Of a DNA stretch of 64,000 bases, positions 28,408 through 38,304 are shown in pieces. The translations under genes and the position numbers were made by a program. The stretch's first letter is position 1. Each line of letters begins with the position of its first letter. This stretch comes from Novosphingobium ovatum (GTDB lineage: Bacteria; Pseudomonadota; Alphaproteobacteria; Sphingomonadales; Sphingomonadaceae), in contig NZ_JAAAPO010000001.1 of NCBI RefSeq assembly GCF_009909235.1, positions 744,001-808,000 on the forward strand, given 5' to 3'. The notes below the pieces were generated by a model. That model was not told the origin of the DNA, searched no databases, and was given only the letters and a program-made list of their open reading frames with translations.

Positions 28408-29796
28408 TTATTGCGCCGTTTCGCCCCCCACGGCGCGATACAGCGCCACCAGATTGGCCCCACGCGACAGGCGGGCGGCCACCAGCGTCTTTTCCGCCGC
28501 ATACAACGATTGCTGCGCGCTGAGCGCGTCCAGCCACGTACCCACCCCGCCGCGATAGCGCCGATCGGTCAGCCGCCAGTTGTCCGCCGCCGCATCGCGC
28601 GCGCCGCTTTGCGCGGTCAATTGCGCCTCGATCGTGGCGCGGCGGGCCAGCACATTGGCCACATCGGTGAACGCGGCCTGCACCGCCTTGCGATAGGCGG
28701 CGGTGGCCGCGTCACGCTGGGCCTGCGCCTGTTTGGCCGCATTGCGCAACGCCCCATTGCGGAAGATCGGATAGGACAGCGTGCCGCCCCCGCCAAAGGC
28801 AAACGACCCGCCGGTAAACAGGCTGGACAGCGCCAGCGAGGCCGTCCCCGCCACCGCCGTCAGCGTGATCTTGGGAAACAGCGCGGCGCGGGCGGCATCG
28901 ACATTGGCGTCCGCCGCGCGCAGCAGAAATTCGGCCTGCACCACATCGGGGCGGCGCAGCAGTACGGCAGAGTCCAGCCCCGGCGCGACAGCCGTCAGGC
29001 GGGCGGCGGCATCATCAATGCCAGAGGGCAGGGCGTCAGCGGGCACATCCGTCCCTGCCAACAGGCGCAGGTTGTTCAAATCCTGTGCCACGGCGGTGGT
29101 TTGTGCCGCGATGTCCGCCTCGGCCTGACGCAGGGTCAGCTCCGCCTTGCGCTGATCGGCCAGCGGGGCAATCCCGCCCGCCACGCGCCGGGTGGTCAGG
29201 GCCACGCTCTGCCGGGCAGAGGCGGCGGTGTCCTGAGCCAGTTGCAGCAGGCTGCGGTCGGCGGCCAGTTGCAGCCAGCCATTGGCGACATTGGCGATCA
29301 AGGTAATGCGCGCGGCGCGCATCGCCGCGCCTTGCGCCAGATATTGCGCCCGGCCTGCGGCGGCCAGTCCATGCACGCGGCCAAACAGGTCCAGCTCGTA
29401 ACTGGCAACCGAGCCTGACAGCGAGACCAGATCCCCCTTGGTGCTGGCGCCCGAGGTGTAGCGTCCATCGCCATCGCCATGGTTGAACCCGGCCGAAGCA
29501 TCGATTTGCGGCAACAGCGGCGCGCCAGCGATGCGGGCCTGCGCGCGGGCGGCCTCGACATTGGCCATGGCCGCCGACAGGTCCTGATTATGCGCCAGCG
29601 CCAGATCGATCACCCGCACCAGCCGCGGATCGGCCAATACCTGCGCATAGCCATAGGCGGGCAGGGCCGCGTCACTGGCGGCCACGTCGAAACGGGCGGG
29701 GATGTCAGCCACCGGCGGCGCCTTGGTCCGGGCCTGTGCCAGCGGTGCGGCGATCAGGCCAGCCACGGCGGCGCTGTGCAACAATGCGCGGATCAT
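28408..29796 (-). CDS. RND efflux outer-membrane factor (NodT/TolC family)
   Basis: A 462-residue outer-membrane channel of the efflux pump. A signal peptide (MIRALLHSAAVAGLIAAPLAQA) is cleaved without an obvious lipobox. The two OEP repeats are visible: SAAMANVEAARAQARIAGAPLLPQIDASAGF in the first, and DVVQAEFLLRAADANVDAARAALFPKITL in the second. GTWLDALSAQQSLYAAEKTLV lies in the last helical hairpin. The ATG overlaps the stop of the RND permease gene (ATGA), so it is the third cistron of the efflux operon. Substrates cannot be predicted. Confidence 0.92.
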   Translation of the reverse strand: MIRALLHSAAVAGLIAAPLAQARTKAPPVADIPARFDVAASDAALPAYGYAQVLADPRLVRVIDLALAHNQDLSAAMANVEAARAQARIAGAPLLPQIDASAGFNHGDGDGRYTSGASTKGDLVSLSGSVASYELDLFGRVHGLAAAGRAQYLAQGAAMRAARITLIANVANGWLQLAADRSLLQLAQDTAASARQSVALTTRRVAGGIAPLADQRKAELTLRQAEADIAAQTTAVAQDLNNLRLLAGTDVPADALPSGIDDAAARLTAVAPGLDSAVLLRRPDVVQAEFLLRAADANVDAARAALFPKITLTAVAGTASLALSSLFTGGSFAFGGGGTLSYPIFRNGALRNAAKQAQAQRDAATAAYRKAVQAAFTDVANVLARRATIEAQLTAQSGARDAAADNWRLTDRRYRGGVGTWLDALSAQQSLYAAEKTLVAARLSRGANLVALYRAVGGETAQ

Positions 29797-32700
29797 GCCT
29801 GCACCTCGGGATCGTCCAGTGTCAGGGGCGGGGGCGGCGGCGGGGCACTTGGCCCCTTGCGCGCCTTCAGCTTGTTCAGCGTGTCGCGGGTGGTGCGGCG
29901 CACCATGACAAAGAACAGCGGCACAAACAGCAGCGCCAGCGCGGTGGCGGTCAGCATGCCGCCAATCACCGCCGTGCCGATGGCGATGCGCGCATTGGCG
30001 CCAGCGCCCGTGGCCAGCGCCAGCGGCATCACGCCAAAGATGAAGGCGCAGGACGTCATCAGGATCGGGCGCAGGCGGATCTTGGCCGCTTCCAGCGCGG
30101 CTTCGATGATGCGCTTGCCCTGCTTTTCTGCCTGTTCGGCAAATTCGATCATCAGGATGGCGTTTTTCGCCGCCAGCCCCATCGTGGTGATCAGGCCGAT
30201 CTGCAAATAGACGTCATTCTGCAAACCGCGCAGATTGGCCAGCAGCACCGCGCCGATCAGGCCCAACGGCACCACCAGCATCACCGCGATCGGCACGCTC
30301 CAGCTTTCATACAGGGCCGCCAGACACAGGAACACGACGATCAGCGCCAAGCCATACAGCACCGGCGCCTGACCCGAGGACAGCCGTTCCTGATAGGACG
30401 CGCCCGACCATGCCAGCCCGACGCCGTCGTGGCGGGCGACGATATCCTCGATCGCTTTCATCGCCTGCCCGCTGGACGCGCCGGGGGCTGCCTGCCCGTT
30501 GATTTCGTAATTCGAGATGCCGTTGAAACGGAAGGCGGCCGAGGGCGCCTTGCTCCATGTGATCGTGGCAAAGGCGCTGAACGGCACCATCCGGCCCGAT
30601 GTGTTGCGCACCTGCCATTGGTACAGGTCCTCCGGCTTTGACCGGAAGGGCGCATCACCCATGACATAGACGCGCTTTACCCGGCCCCGGTCAACGAAAT
30701 CATTGACATAGCTGCCGCCCCACGCGGTCGACAGCGTGGCGTTCACATTGGCCACACTCAACCCCATCGCGGTCAGCTTTTGCGTGTCGGTGCTGATCTT
30801 CAGCGTCGGCTGATCCGGCAGGTTCGACAGGCGAACGTTGGCCAGCACCGGATCGGCGCGCGCTTCGGCCAAAATCTGGTCGCGCAGCTTGGCAAAGGCC
30901 TCGCGGCTGAGATCGCCGGTGTTCAGCAATTCGGCGGTAAAGCCGCCCGACTGGCCCAGACCGCGCACGATGCCCGGTTGCAGCGCATAGAATTCCAGAT
31001 CGCGATAGCCGCCCGAAATCGCGGCGGTGGCGCGGCGGGTGATGGCTTCGGCGGTGTGTTCGCTGCCGGGGCGGTCGTCCCAGTCCTTTAACGAGATAAA
31101 GCCGCGGCCCGCGTTCTGGCCGTTGGTGCCGCCCTGCGCGCCGCCAGCGACCGTCAGGATGGTCTCGACGCTGTCGCGCTCGTTCTTCAGGAAATAGTCC
31201 TGGATGGCATCGCCCGCCGCCTTGGTCCTCTCCTGCGTCGCGCCAGCGGGCAGGTTGAACGTCAGCGAGGCCATGCCCTGATCCTCTGACGGCAGGAAGC
31301 CGGTGGGCAGTCGCACAAACAGCCCCGCCAGCGCCAGCAGCACCACGCCATAGGCCACCAGCGGCCAGCGGCGGTTTTCCGCGATCCATTCGGCGCGGGG
31401 GTGATACCAGTTCAGCAGGCGGTTGAAATGATGCTCGAACCGCTCGCGCATCCAGTGGCTGGCGCGGCCGATGGGCGAGGTGTGGTCCTCCTCCTCGGGC
31501 CGCTTGAGCAGCGTGGCGGTCAGCGCGGGCGAGAGCACCAGCGCCACCAGCACCGAAAGCACCATCGCCGAAATGATCGTCAGCGAGAACTGGCGATAGA
31601 TCACCCCCGTCGACCCGCCAAAGAACGCCATCGGCAAAAACACCGCCGAAAGCACCAGCGCGATGGCGACCAGCGCGACGCTGATCTCGCGCATGGATTC
31701 GATGGTGGCTTCACGCGGGGTCATGCCGGGGTTTTCGGCCATCAACCGCTCGACGTTTTCGACCACGACGATGGCGTCATCCACCAGCAACCCGATGGCC
31801 AGAACAAGGCCGAACAATGTCAATGTGTTGATCGAATATCCCGCCATGGCAAAGACGCCGAATGTCCCCAGCATCACCACCGGCACCGCGATCGCCGGGA
31901 TCAGCGTGGCGCGCCAGCTTTGCAGGAACACGAACATGACGATGACCACCAGCACCACCGCCTCTAGCAGGGTGGTGACCACGTCCATGACCGATTTGGT
32001 GATGAACCGCGTCGAGTCATTGGCGAAGGCATATTCGTAGCCGGGGGGGAAGTCCTTCTTCTGCTTGGCAAATTCAGCCTTGACCAGTTCAGCCACCTTC
32101 AGCGCGTCGGCGCCGGGTGTCAGGCTGATGGGCAGGCCCGCGCCGGGGTGGCCGTTGACGCGGCTGACCAGGCTGTAATTCTCGGAACCCAGTTCGACCC
32201 GCGCGACGTCCTTCAACAGCACATTGGCGCCGCTGGGCAGCGTTTTGACCACGATCTGGGCAAATTCCGATGCCGTCTGCAACCGCGATTGCGCGGTGAC
32301 GGTGGCGTTCAGCAATTGCCCCGGCGCTGATGGCGTGGCGCCCACTTCACCAGCGGCTACATCAATGTTTTGCGCGGCGATGGCGCTGTTCACATCGGCC
32401 GGGATCAGCTGATAGGCGGCCAGTTTGGCCGGGTCCAGCCACACCCGCATCGCATATTGCGACCCGAACGAGCTGACCTGACCCACGCCCGGAATGCGCG
32501 CGATCGGTTCCTGCATCCGGCTGACCAGAAAGTCCGAAATGTCCAGATTGGTGGCGCGGTCGGTGGCATCATAGACGGTCGCCACCATCAGAAAGTCGGG
32601 GTTCGACTTGGTGACGCGCACACCCTGCTGCTGCACGCTGGCGGGCAGGCGGCTCATGGCCTGCTGCACCTTGTTCTGCACCTGCACCTGGGCGATGTCG

Positions 32701-32999
32701 GGGTCGGTCCCCTTGGCAAAGGTGGCGCTGATCGACACCTGCCCCGACGAGCTGGAGGTGGACGAAAAGTACAATAGCCCGTCCAGCCCGGTCAGCTGTT
32801 GCTCGATGATCTGCGTCACGCTGCCTTCCAGCGTGGCCGCCGATGCGCCCGGATAGGTGGCGCTGATATTGACCTGTGGCGGGGCGATGTCGGGGAATTG
32901 CTGGATCGGCAGTGTGTACAGCGCGCCCAGCCCCACCAGCATGGTGACAATCGCGATCACCCAGGCGAAAATCGGGCGGTCGATGAAGATGCGTGACAT
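29793..32999 (-). CDS. RND multidrug efflux permease (HAE1/AcrB family)
   Basis: A 1068-residue inner-membrane proton-driven pump with 12 expected helices and two large periplasmic loops. The N-terminus MSRIFIDRPIFAWVIAIVTM, the proton-relay helix LLVDDAIVVVENVER with the paired aspartates, and FLPMAFFGGSTGVIYRQFSLTI are hallmarks of the HAE1 family. It ends in a Pro-rich tail (PSAPPPPPPLTL). It starts 10 bases after the membrane-fusion gene and overlaps the outer-membrane factor gene, giving an adaptor-pump-channel operon. Confidence 0.96.
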   Translation of the reverse strand: MSRIFIDRPIFAWVIAIVTMLVGLGALYTLPIQQFPDIAPPQVNISATYPGASAATLEGSVTQIIEQQLTGLDGLLYFSSTSSSSGQVSISATFAKGTDPDIAQVQVQNKVQQAMSRLPASVQQQGVRVTKSNPDFLMVATVYDATDRATNLDISDFLVSRMQEPIARIPGVGQVSSFGSQYAMRVWLDPAKLAAYQLIPADVNSAIAAQNIDVAAGEVGATPSAPGQLLNATVTAQSRLQTASEFAQIVVKTLPSGANVLLKDVARVELGSENYSLVSRVNGHPGAGLPISLTPGADALKVAELVKAEFAKQKKDFPPGYEYAFANDSTRFITKSVMDVVTTLLEAVVLVVIVMFVFLQSWRATLIPAIAVPVVMLGTFGVFAMAGYSINTLTLFGLVLAIGLLVDDAIVVVENVERLMAENPGMTPREATIESMREISVALVAIALVLSAVFLPMAFFGGSTGVIYRQFSLTIISAMVLSVLVALVLSPALTATLLKRPEEEDHTSPIGRASHWMRERFEHHFNRLLNWYHPRAEWIAENRRWPLVAYGVVLLALAGLFVRLPTGFLPSEDQGMASLTFNLPAGATQERTKAAGDAIQDYFLKNERDSVETILTVAGGAQGGTNGQNAGRGFISLKDWDDRPGSEHTAEAITRRATAAISGGYRDLEFYALQPGIVRGLGQSGGFTAELLNTGDLSREAFAKLRDQILAEARADPVLANVRLSNLPDQPTLKISTDTQKLTAMGLSVANVNATLSTAWGGSYVNDFVDRGRVKRVYVMGDAPFRSKPEDLYQWQVRNTSGRMVPFSAFATITWSKAPSAAFRFNGISNYEINGQAAPGASSGQAMKAIEDIVARHDGVGLAWSGASYQERLSSGQAPVLYGLALIVVFLCLAALYESWSVPIAVMLVVPLGLIGAVLLANLRGLQNDVYLQIGLITTMGLAAKNAILMIEFAEQAEKQGKRIIEAALEAAKIRLRPILMTSCAFIFGVMPLALATGAGANARIAIGTAVIGGMLTATALALLFVPLFFVMVRRTTRDTLNKLKARKGPSAPPPPPPLTLDDPEVQA

Positions 33000-33009
33000 G
33001 CGGGCAGCC

Positions 33010-34206
33010 TTACTTGCGCGGCTTCATCATGGGATGTTGCGGCGTGGTTTCGGGCACGGGGCGCACGACATCGCCGGGCTTGATCTTGCCCAACCCTTGC
33101 GTGATCAGCTTGTCCCCGGCCTTCAGCCCCTGCGTGACGACCCATTGATTGCCATAGGTGCGCGGCGCGGTGACATCGCGCAGCATGGCCTTGTTCCCGG
33201 CCAGCACCATCACCGTCGCATTGCCGCGCGCATCGCGCGACAGGGCCGATTGCGGGACAAGGATGACCTTGCTCTGGCTGGCCTGCGTCAGGCGGGTGCG
33301 GACGAACAGGCCAGGCAGCAACAGCCCCTGCGGATTGGGGAAACGGGCGCGCAGGACCACGGTGCCGGTGTCGGCCGCCACGGTCACTTCGGAAAATTCC
33401 AGCACGCCGGGCAGGGGATAGTCGCTGCCATCATCCAGCCGCAGCGTCACCTTGGGCGCGGTGGGGACGGCGCCGCCCCCCGCCAACTGGCGGCGCAGCG
33501 CCAACAGGTCGCCCGCGCTTTGCTGAATATCGACATAGATCGGGTCCAGCACCGAGATGGTCGCCAGCGCGTCCGCCTGATTGGCCGTGACCAGCGCGCC
33601 TTCGGTATAGAGCGAGCGGCCAATCCGGCCGGTGATCGGCGCGGGCACGGTGGTATAGCGCAGGTTGATCCGCGCGGTGGACAGCGCGGCGCGGGCCTGT
33701 GCGGCAGCGCCTGCGGTCTGGCGGGCTAGCGCTGCGGCATCGGTGTAATCCTGCGCCGACACGGCCTGATCCTCGGCCAGCGGGCGATAGCGGTCCGCCT
33801 TGGCGCGGGCGGCCTCGGCGCTCGCCTGTGTGCTCAAAACATTGGCGGCGGCCTGCGCGGCCGATGCGCGGTACAGGCTGGCGTCCAGCTGGTACAGCGG
33901 CTGCCCCGCGCGCACCAACGCGCCCTCGGTGAACAATTGGCGCTGGATCACGCCCGACACCTGCGGCCGCACCTGCGCGATGCGGAAAGCGGCGGTGCGG
34001 CCCGGCAGCTCGACCTCCAGCGGCACATCGCTCTCGCTCAGCACGGCAAAGCCGACCTGCGCGGGCCCCTTGGGCTTTTTGGCGTCATCCTTGCTGCAGG
34101 CAGTCAGGGTCAGCGCCGCCCCCGCAAGGGCGAGCAAAGCCACGCGTGACAGGCGGGCGGCAGGTTGCGCAAGCGCGGCGGAGGGGGGCGATACGGTGGC
34201 GGGCAT
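33010..34206 (-). CDS. RND efflux periplasmic adaptor (membrane fusion protein)
   Basis: A 398-residue adaptor. The N-terminal signal ends in a lipobox (ALTLTAC|SKDD), so the mature protein is probably a lipoprotein of the inner membrane. It has the adaptor order: beta-barrel/lipoyl start (VELPGRTAAFRIAQVRPQVSGVIQ), alpha-hairpin (SAEAARAKADRYRPLAEDQAVSAQDYTDA), lipoyl return (INLRYTTVPAPITGRIGRS) and a barrel/proximal end. I chose the ATG at 34206 for the signal sequence; GAAGGA lies nine bases upstream. A perfect 16-bp palindrome lies 14 bases before the start codon. It is the first gene of the efflux operon. Confidence 0.93.
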   Translation of the reverse strand: MPATVSPPSAALAQPAARLSRVALLALAGAALTLTACSKDDAKKPKGPAQVGFAVLSESDVPLEVELPGRTAAFRIAQVRPQVSGVIQRQLFTEGALVRAGQPLYQLDASLYRASAAQAAANVLSTQASAEAARAKADRYRPLAEDQAVSAQDYTDAAALARQTAGAAAQARAALSTARINLRYTTVPAPITGRIGRSLYTEGALVTANQADALATISVLDPIYVDIQQSAGDLLALRRQLAGGGAVPTAPKVTLRLDDGSDYPLPGVLEFSEVTVAADTGTVVLRARFPNPQGLLLPGLFVRTRLTQASQSKVILVPQSALSRDARGNATVMVLAGNKAMLRDVTAPRTYGNQWVVTQGLKAGDKLITQGLGKIKPGDVVRPVPETTPQHPMMKPRK

Positions 34207-34219
34207 GGGGATGGTCCTT

Positions 34220-34235
34220 CGCTTGGCGCCAAGCG
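34220..34235. promoter_or_regulatory. Perfect 16-bp palindrome upstream of efflux operon
   Basis: CGCTTGGCGCCAAGCG is fully self-complementary and lies immediately before the RBS of the adaptor gene. It is a candidate operator for an efflux regulator. No regulator gene is adjacent. Confidence 0.5.
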
Positions 34236-34336
34236 GTGTGTCAATGCTTCTGGGTGAACGCGGATAGGCAAAGGACGAGAAATGTTTCCGTCTGACGACT
34301 ATGGCCACATCTATTCCCGGCAAGGTCGCGTGTTGG

Positions 34337-37300
34337 TCAGGGAGCAGGGCGTCCCAACGCGCCACCATCCTTGCGCGCGGCGGTGCTGTCCTTGCGGGTA
34401 TCGTCCCCGGTCAGCACCTGATCAGGCAGAACCAGCACATTCACCGCGCCCTCGTCGGTCAGATAGCGGGCGGCGGCGGCCTGCACCTGTGCGGCGGTGA
34501 CGCGGGTCAGACGGCCGGGCGCTTTCAACTGACGGGTGATGCCATCGGGGTTGGTCTGGGCACGATCGGCCACAGACAGCCAGCCCAGATTGGATTTGAA
34601 CACCGAATCAAAATCTTCGAGCAAAGGCGCGCGGGCGCGCAGCATCAGGTCGTCCGACACCGGCGCGCGGCGCAGCGCCGCCAGCGTGTCATTGATCGCC
34701 GCGCGGGCGATCGGCACATCCTGCGGCGCCACCGACAGCTGGATCATGAATGTGCCATAGCCCTTCCAGATGCGGCTGGGCATGCTGCTGACCGAGGGCG
34801 AATAGACCTTGCCCAACCGTTGCCGCAGCGCGTCCATCAGTTGAATGCGCATCAGGTGGTGCAGCATGTTCAGCACCTGCTTTTCATCGGGATCACTGTC
34901 GTCGCGCGTGGCCCATGTGATGTGGATCAACGCCTTGTCGGCAGGGCCGGCATGGTACAGCGTGCGCAGCGCGCGGTTGGAGGTAAAGCTGCGGCTGCGT
35001 TGATCGGCATAGGGGCGGAAATCGGCCTCGCGCATGGGCAGCGCGCCCAGCGTCCCGGCGACCAGCCGGATGGCCTCGGCCTCGTCCACATCGCCCACGA
35101 TCGCCACCTCGATCGCGCCATGGGCCAGACGGTCGCTGATATCGGCGCGCAATCGCTCGAATGTCAGGGCGCGGAACGCCTCGACCGGGGCCAGCGAAAA
35201 GCGCGGGTCGCCATCCGACAGGATCGCCCCCAGCCGCGCGCCCAGCACCCCTTCGGGCGTGGCGCGGATGCGCTGGAAATGGGCGTTGGTGCTTTGGCGG
35301 TACAGTTCCACCGCTTCGCCACGCCAGCCCGGATCGGTGATTTGCGCCGTCATGACCTGCAATTGCAGGCCAATGTCGCCGCTGCGCACCTGCGCGCGCG
35401 ACACGAATGTCTCATCCTCTGCCCGCAGGCCCAGAGCAACGGGATGGCCCGCCAACAGGCTCTCCAGCTCGTCCCGGCTGTGGCGGCCCAGACCCGCGCT
35501 GGGCAGCGCGCTGACCAGTTCCACCGCCAGCGGGTTCTTTTGCGTGGCAAGCATCTGCCCGCCATCGACATTCATTTCCACCAGCGCCGATCCGCGCGTC
35601 AGGTCGGTATGCTTGATGTTCAGCCGCACGCCATTGGCAAAGCGGACCATGCGGATGCCCAGTTCCGCCTCGCGGCGATCCTCGACCACGCGGCCCGGCG
35701 TGCCGAACTGCGTATAGGCAAAGGCGGCCGGCGGCGGTCCGGCCACCACCGGGCGCGGCGCGGGCAGGGCGGCAGCCAAGGCCTCGGTCACGGCCGGGCG
35801 CAACTGCGCCTCGACACCGGGCGGGGCGGTGCGGCCCTGAAACAGGATCACCGGATTATCCAGCGGCAATGCTTCGGCCTTCAACGCGGCCAGCACCGTT
35901 TCCGGCGTGATGGTCGCGCGTTGCGTTGCCAGCCAGTCGCGCAGCGCGCGCGGATTGGCGGGCAGGAAATCCCCCTCGGCCACGGCCAGAGCGGTGCGCA
36001 CCAGCGCCTCGTGGCTGCGGGTGTCGGCGCCGGTGGCGGCGGCCTCCACCCGGCCATTCAGAATGGCCAATTGCTCGGCCACCTCGGCCGGGGCAAAGCC
36101 CTGTTCCAGCGCGCGGCGCAATTCGGTGATCGCCGCCTGTGTCGCGCTGCGCCAACGCCCGGTGATCGCGTCGACGTCCAGCATCGTCGTGCGCCACGCG
36201 TGCAGATTGTCGGTGGTGCGGTACGCCGCGTCGCGGAACGGCGCGTCGGGCTGACGGGCGACATGCAGCAACCGGCGGTTGATGATGCCATAGCCGATGG
36301 CGCGCAGCAGATTGCGGTGGCGCGTGGCCAGCGTGTCGGGCTCGTCCTGAATGGGGCCGGTGCGCAGCAGCGTCACCGATTCGGTCAGCGAGGGGTTCAA
36401 TTGCACCGACACCCGCCCGCCATCGGCCGGATCGATCGGTCCCGCCTTCATCCGGGGCGGCGCGGGGCGGGCGGCCCAACTGGCAAAACGCTGCCTGATC
36501 ATCGCCTCGATCGCGGCGGGATCAACATCGCCCACCACCACCAGCGTTGCCTTGGCCGGGACATAATGGCGGCGGTAAAAGGCGCGCAGCCGTTCAGCCG
36601 TGGCCGCGTTCAGCGTTTCATCCGTGCCGATGGGCCAGCGCGTGTTCAGCCGCGCCTGCGGGTAAAAGAACGCCGAGGCTGCGACACTGGCGCGATAGCC
36701 ATCGGAATTACGGTCCCGTTTTTCCGCAAGCACCACCCCGCGCTCATTGTCGACCGCTGTGGGCAGGAACGACAGTTCGCTGGCGGTTTCGCGCATCAGC
36801 ATCAGCGCGGTATCCACCAGCCCGGCGGCGTTTTTGGGCAAGTCCAGATGGAACGTTGTGTTTTCGAAATTGGTAAAGGCGTTGGTGTCCGCCCCAAAGG
36901 CCAGCCCGTGCCGTTCGAGCAACGGGATCATCTCGCCACGCCCGACATGGGTGCTGCCCTGGAACGCCATATGCTCGATGAAATGGGCGTAGCCCTGTTC
37001 GCCCTCGGCCTCGTCCAGCGAGCCGACATCCATCCGCAGCCGCAGCACCACCTGACCCTGCGGCGTGGCGTTGTGGCGGATGATATAGCGCATGCCATTG
37101 GGCAGCCGGCCAAAGGTCCAGCCCGGATCTAGCGGAATATCGCTGTCTGGCAGGCGCCACGTGGGCGCGGCGGGGACGGGTGCTGTGGGGCGATAGGGCG
37201 CCGGGCGTGGTGGCAGAGGCTTTGCGTGGGGGGCCAGGTGGGCGGCCGAGTGGGCGCGTGGCGCCACCGCCAGCGCGTCACCCATCCCCGCGCCGATCAA

Positions 37301-37492
37301 CAGCGCCGTGGCCAACGCCACAGGCCAAATCCCGCGCAGCGCAGGCAAGGCCGCCTTCCGCCCATCCCCCACAGGCGCAGTCACGGGGGCACCCGCCAAG
37401 GCGGGCGCAGTCACAGGTTTACCCGCCAAGGCGGGCGCAGTCACAGGTTTACCCGCCAAGGCGGGCAAGGCATTCCGAAAATTCCATCGCAT
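34337..37492 (-). CDS. M16 family zinc metalloprotease (insulinase-like)
   Basis: An envelope peptidase of up to 1051 residues. The first M16 domain has the inverted zinc motif HFIEH (His170, Glu173, His174) in YAHFIEHMAFQGS, with the distal glutamate in DNERGVVLAEKRD. The second half (from about 560) is a paired M16 domain lacking an HxxEH. A hydrophobic signal-like stretch is GIWPVALATALLIGAGMGDALA. The first 40 residues are three copies of a 10-residue ALAGxPVTAP unit encoded by a 30-bp DNA repeat, so the true start may be the GTG at 37372. It lies after purC on the same strand, with the adaptor gene downstream. Confidence 0.88.
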   Translation of the reverse strand: MRWNFRNALPALAGKPVTAPALAGKPVTAPALAGAPVTAPVGDGRKAALPALRGIWPVALATALLIGAGMGDALAVAPRAHSAAHLAPHAKPLPPRPAPYRPTAPVPAAPTWRLPDSDIPLDPGWTFGRLPNGMRYIIRHNATPQGQVVLRLRMDVGSLDEAEGEQGYAHFIEHMAFQGSTHVGRGEMIPLLERHGLAFGADTNAFTNFENTTFHLDLPKNAAGLVDTALMLMRETASELSFLPTAVDNERGVVLAEKRDRNSDGYRASVAASAFFYPQARLNTRWPIGTDETLNAATAERLRAFYRRHYVPAKATLVVVGDVDPAAIEAMIRQRFASWAARPAPPRMKAGPIDPADGGRVSVQLNPSLTESVTLLRTGPIQDEPDTLATRHRNLLRAIGYGIINRRLLHVARQPDAPFRDAAYRTTDNLHAWRTTMLDVDAITGRWRSATQAAITELRRALEQGFAPAEVAEQLAILNGRVEAAATGADTRSHEALVRTALAVAEGDFLPANPRALRDWLATQRATITPETVLAALKAEALPLDNPVILFQGRTAPPGVEAQLRPAVTEALAAALPAPRPVVAGPPPAAFAYTQFGTPGRVVEDRREAELGIRMVRFANGVRLNIKHTDLTRGSALVEMNVDGGQMLATQKNPLAVELVSALPSAGLGRHSRDELESLLAGHPVALGLRAEDETFVSRAQVRSGDIGLQLQVMTAQITDPGWRGEAVELYRQSTNAHFQRIRATPEGVLGARLGAILSDGDPRFSLAPVEAFRALTFERLRADISDRLAHGAIEVAIVGDVDEAEAIRLVAGTLGALPMREADFRPYADQRSRSFTSNRALRTLYHAGPADKALIHITWATRDDSDPDEKQVLNMLHHLMRIQLMDALRQRLGKVYSPSVSSMPSRIWKGYGTFMIQLSVAPQDVPIARAAINDTLAALRRAPVSDDLMLRARAPLLEDFDSVFKSNLGWLSVADRAQTNPDGITRQLKAPGRLTRVTAAQVQAAAARYLTDEGAVNVLVLPDQVLTGDDTRKDSTAARKDGGALGRPAP
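37381..37470. repeat. Three tandem 30-bp repeats with palindromic core
   Basis: Three 30-base copies (37381-37410, 37411-37440, 37441-37470) each carry CCCGCCAAGGCGGG, a hairpin-forming core. Copies two and three share their first 26 bases; copy one differs in the TCACGGGGGC segment. They lie between purC and the probable signal peptide of the M16 gene and stay in frame with it (10 residues per copy). Confidence 0.9.
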
Positions 37493-37521
37493 GCCTTGCG
37501 TCCGCCCCTTTGTGTCGTGTC

Positions 37522-38304
37522 TTACTTGCCGCGCAGCTTGCGATGCACCGACAGGTCAAAGACTTCCGACGGGCCGCCCTCATTGTCAAGCAGGCCCAGA
37601 CGGCGCGCCACTTCCTGATAGGCTTCCTCTTCGCCGCCCAGATCGCGGCGGAACCGGTCCTTGTCCAGCTTTTCGCCGGTGACCATGTCCCACAGGCGGC
37701 AGCCATCGGGGCTGATTTCGTCGGCCAGAATGACGCGGCTGTAATCGCCGTCCCAGATACGGCCGAATTCCAGCTTGAAATCCACCAGACGGATGTTGAT
37801 CGCCGCGAACATGCCGCACATGAAATCGTTGATGCGGATCGCCATCGACGAGATGTCCTGCATCTCCTCGTTGCTGGCCCAGCCAAAGCAGGCGATGTGC
37901 TCTTCGGCGATCATCGGATCGCCCAGCGCGTCGTCCTTGAAGTAATATTCGATCAGGGTGTGGGGCAGCGGCTCACCCTCGGGGATGCCCAGACGCTTGC
38001 TGATGGAGCCAGCCGCCACATTGCGCACCACCACCTCGATCGGCACGATCTCGCACTGACGCACCAATTGTTCGCGCATGTTCAGGCGCTTGATGAAATG
38101 GGTCGGGATGCCGATGTGGCTCAGACGGGTGAACACATACTCGCTGATGCGGTTGTTGATCACGCCCTTGCCGTTGATCGTGCCCTTTTTCAGGGCGTTG
38201 AAGGCGGTGGCGTCATCCTTGAAATACTGGATGATCGTGCCCGGTTCCGGACCTTCATAGAGGATCTTGGCCTTGCCTTCGTAGATCTGGCGGCGACGGG
38301 ACAT
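37522..38304 (-). CDS. purC: Phosphoribosylaminoimidazole-succinocarboxamide synthase
   Basis: A 260-residue SAICAR synthase joining CAIR and aspartate with ATP. Family blocks are [57 protein letters not shown] and DFKLEFGR. I chose the ATG at 38304 ([10 protein letters not shown]), which matches the common family start; ATGs two codons upstream and further are in frame but unnecessary. It is divergent from the virB operon, and the M16 gene follows on the same strand. Confidence 0.97.
   Translation of the reverse strand: MSRRRQIYEGKAKILYEGPEPGTIIQYFKDDATAFNALKKGTINGKGVINNRISEYVFTRLSHIGIPTHFIKRLNMREQLVRQCEIVPIEVVVRNVAAGSISKRLGIPEGEPLPHTLIEYYFKDDALGDPMIAEEHIACFGWASNEEMQDISSMAIRINDFMCGMFAAINIRLVDFKLEFGRIWDGDYSRVILADEISPDGCRLWDMVTGEKLDKDRFRRDLGGEEEAYQEVARRLGLLDNEGGPSEVFDLSVHRKLRGK

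Noticed and set aside
34301..37132. 943-codon open frame antisense to the M16 protease gene
   Set aside because: Composition is typical of a high-GC antisense shadow, with no domain recognisable; the minus strand has the HFIEH zinc motif and a signal peptide.
37381..37470. Possible CRISPR-like array
   Set aside because: The units are directly abutting 30-bp repeats with no variable spacers, there are only three, and no cas genes are nearby.
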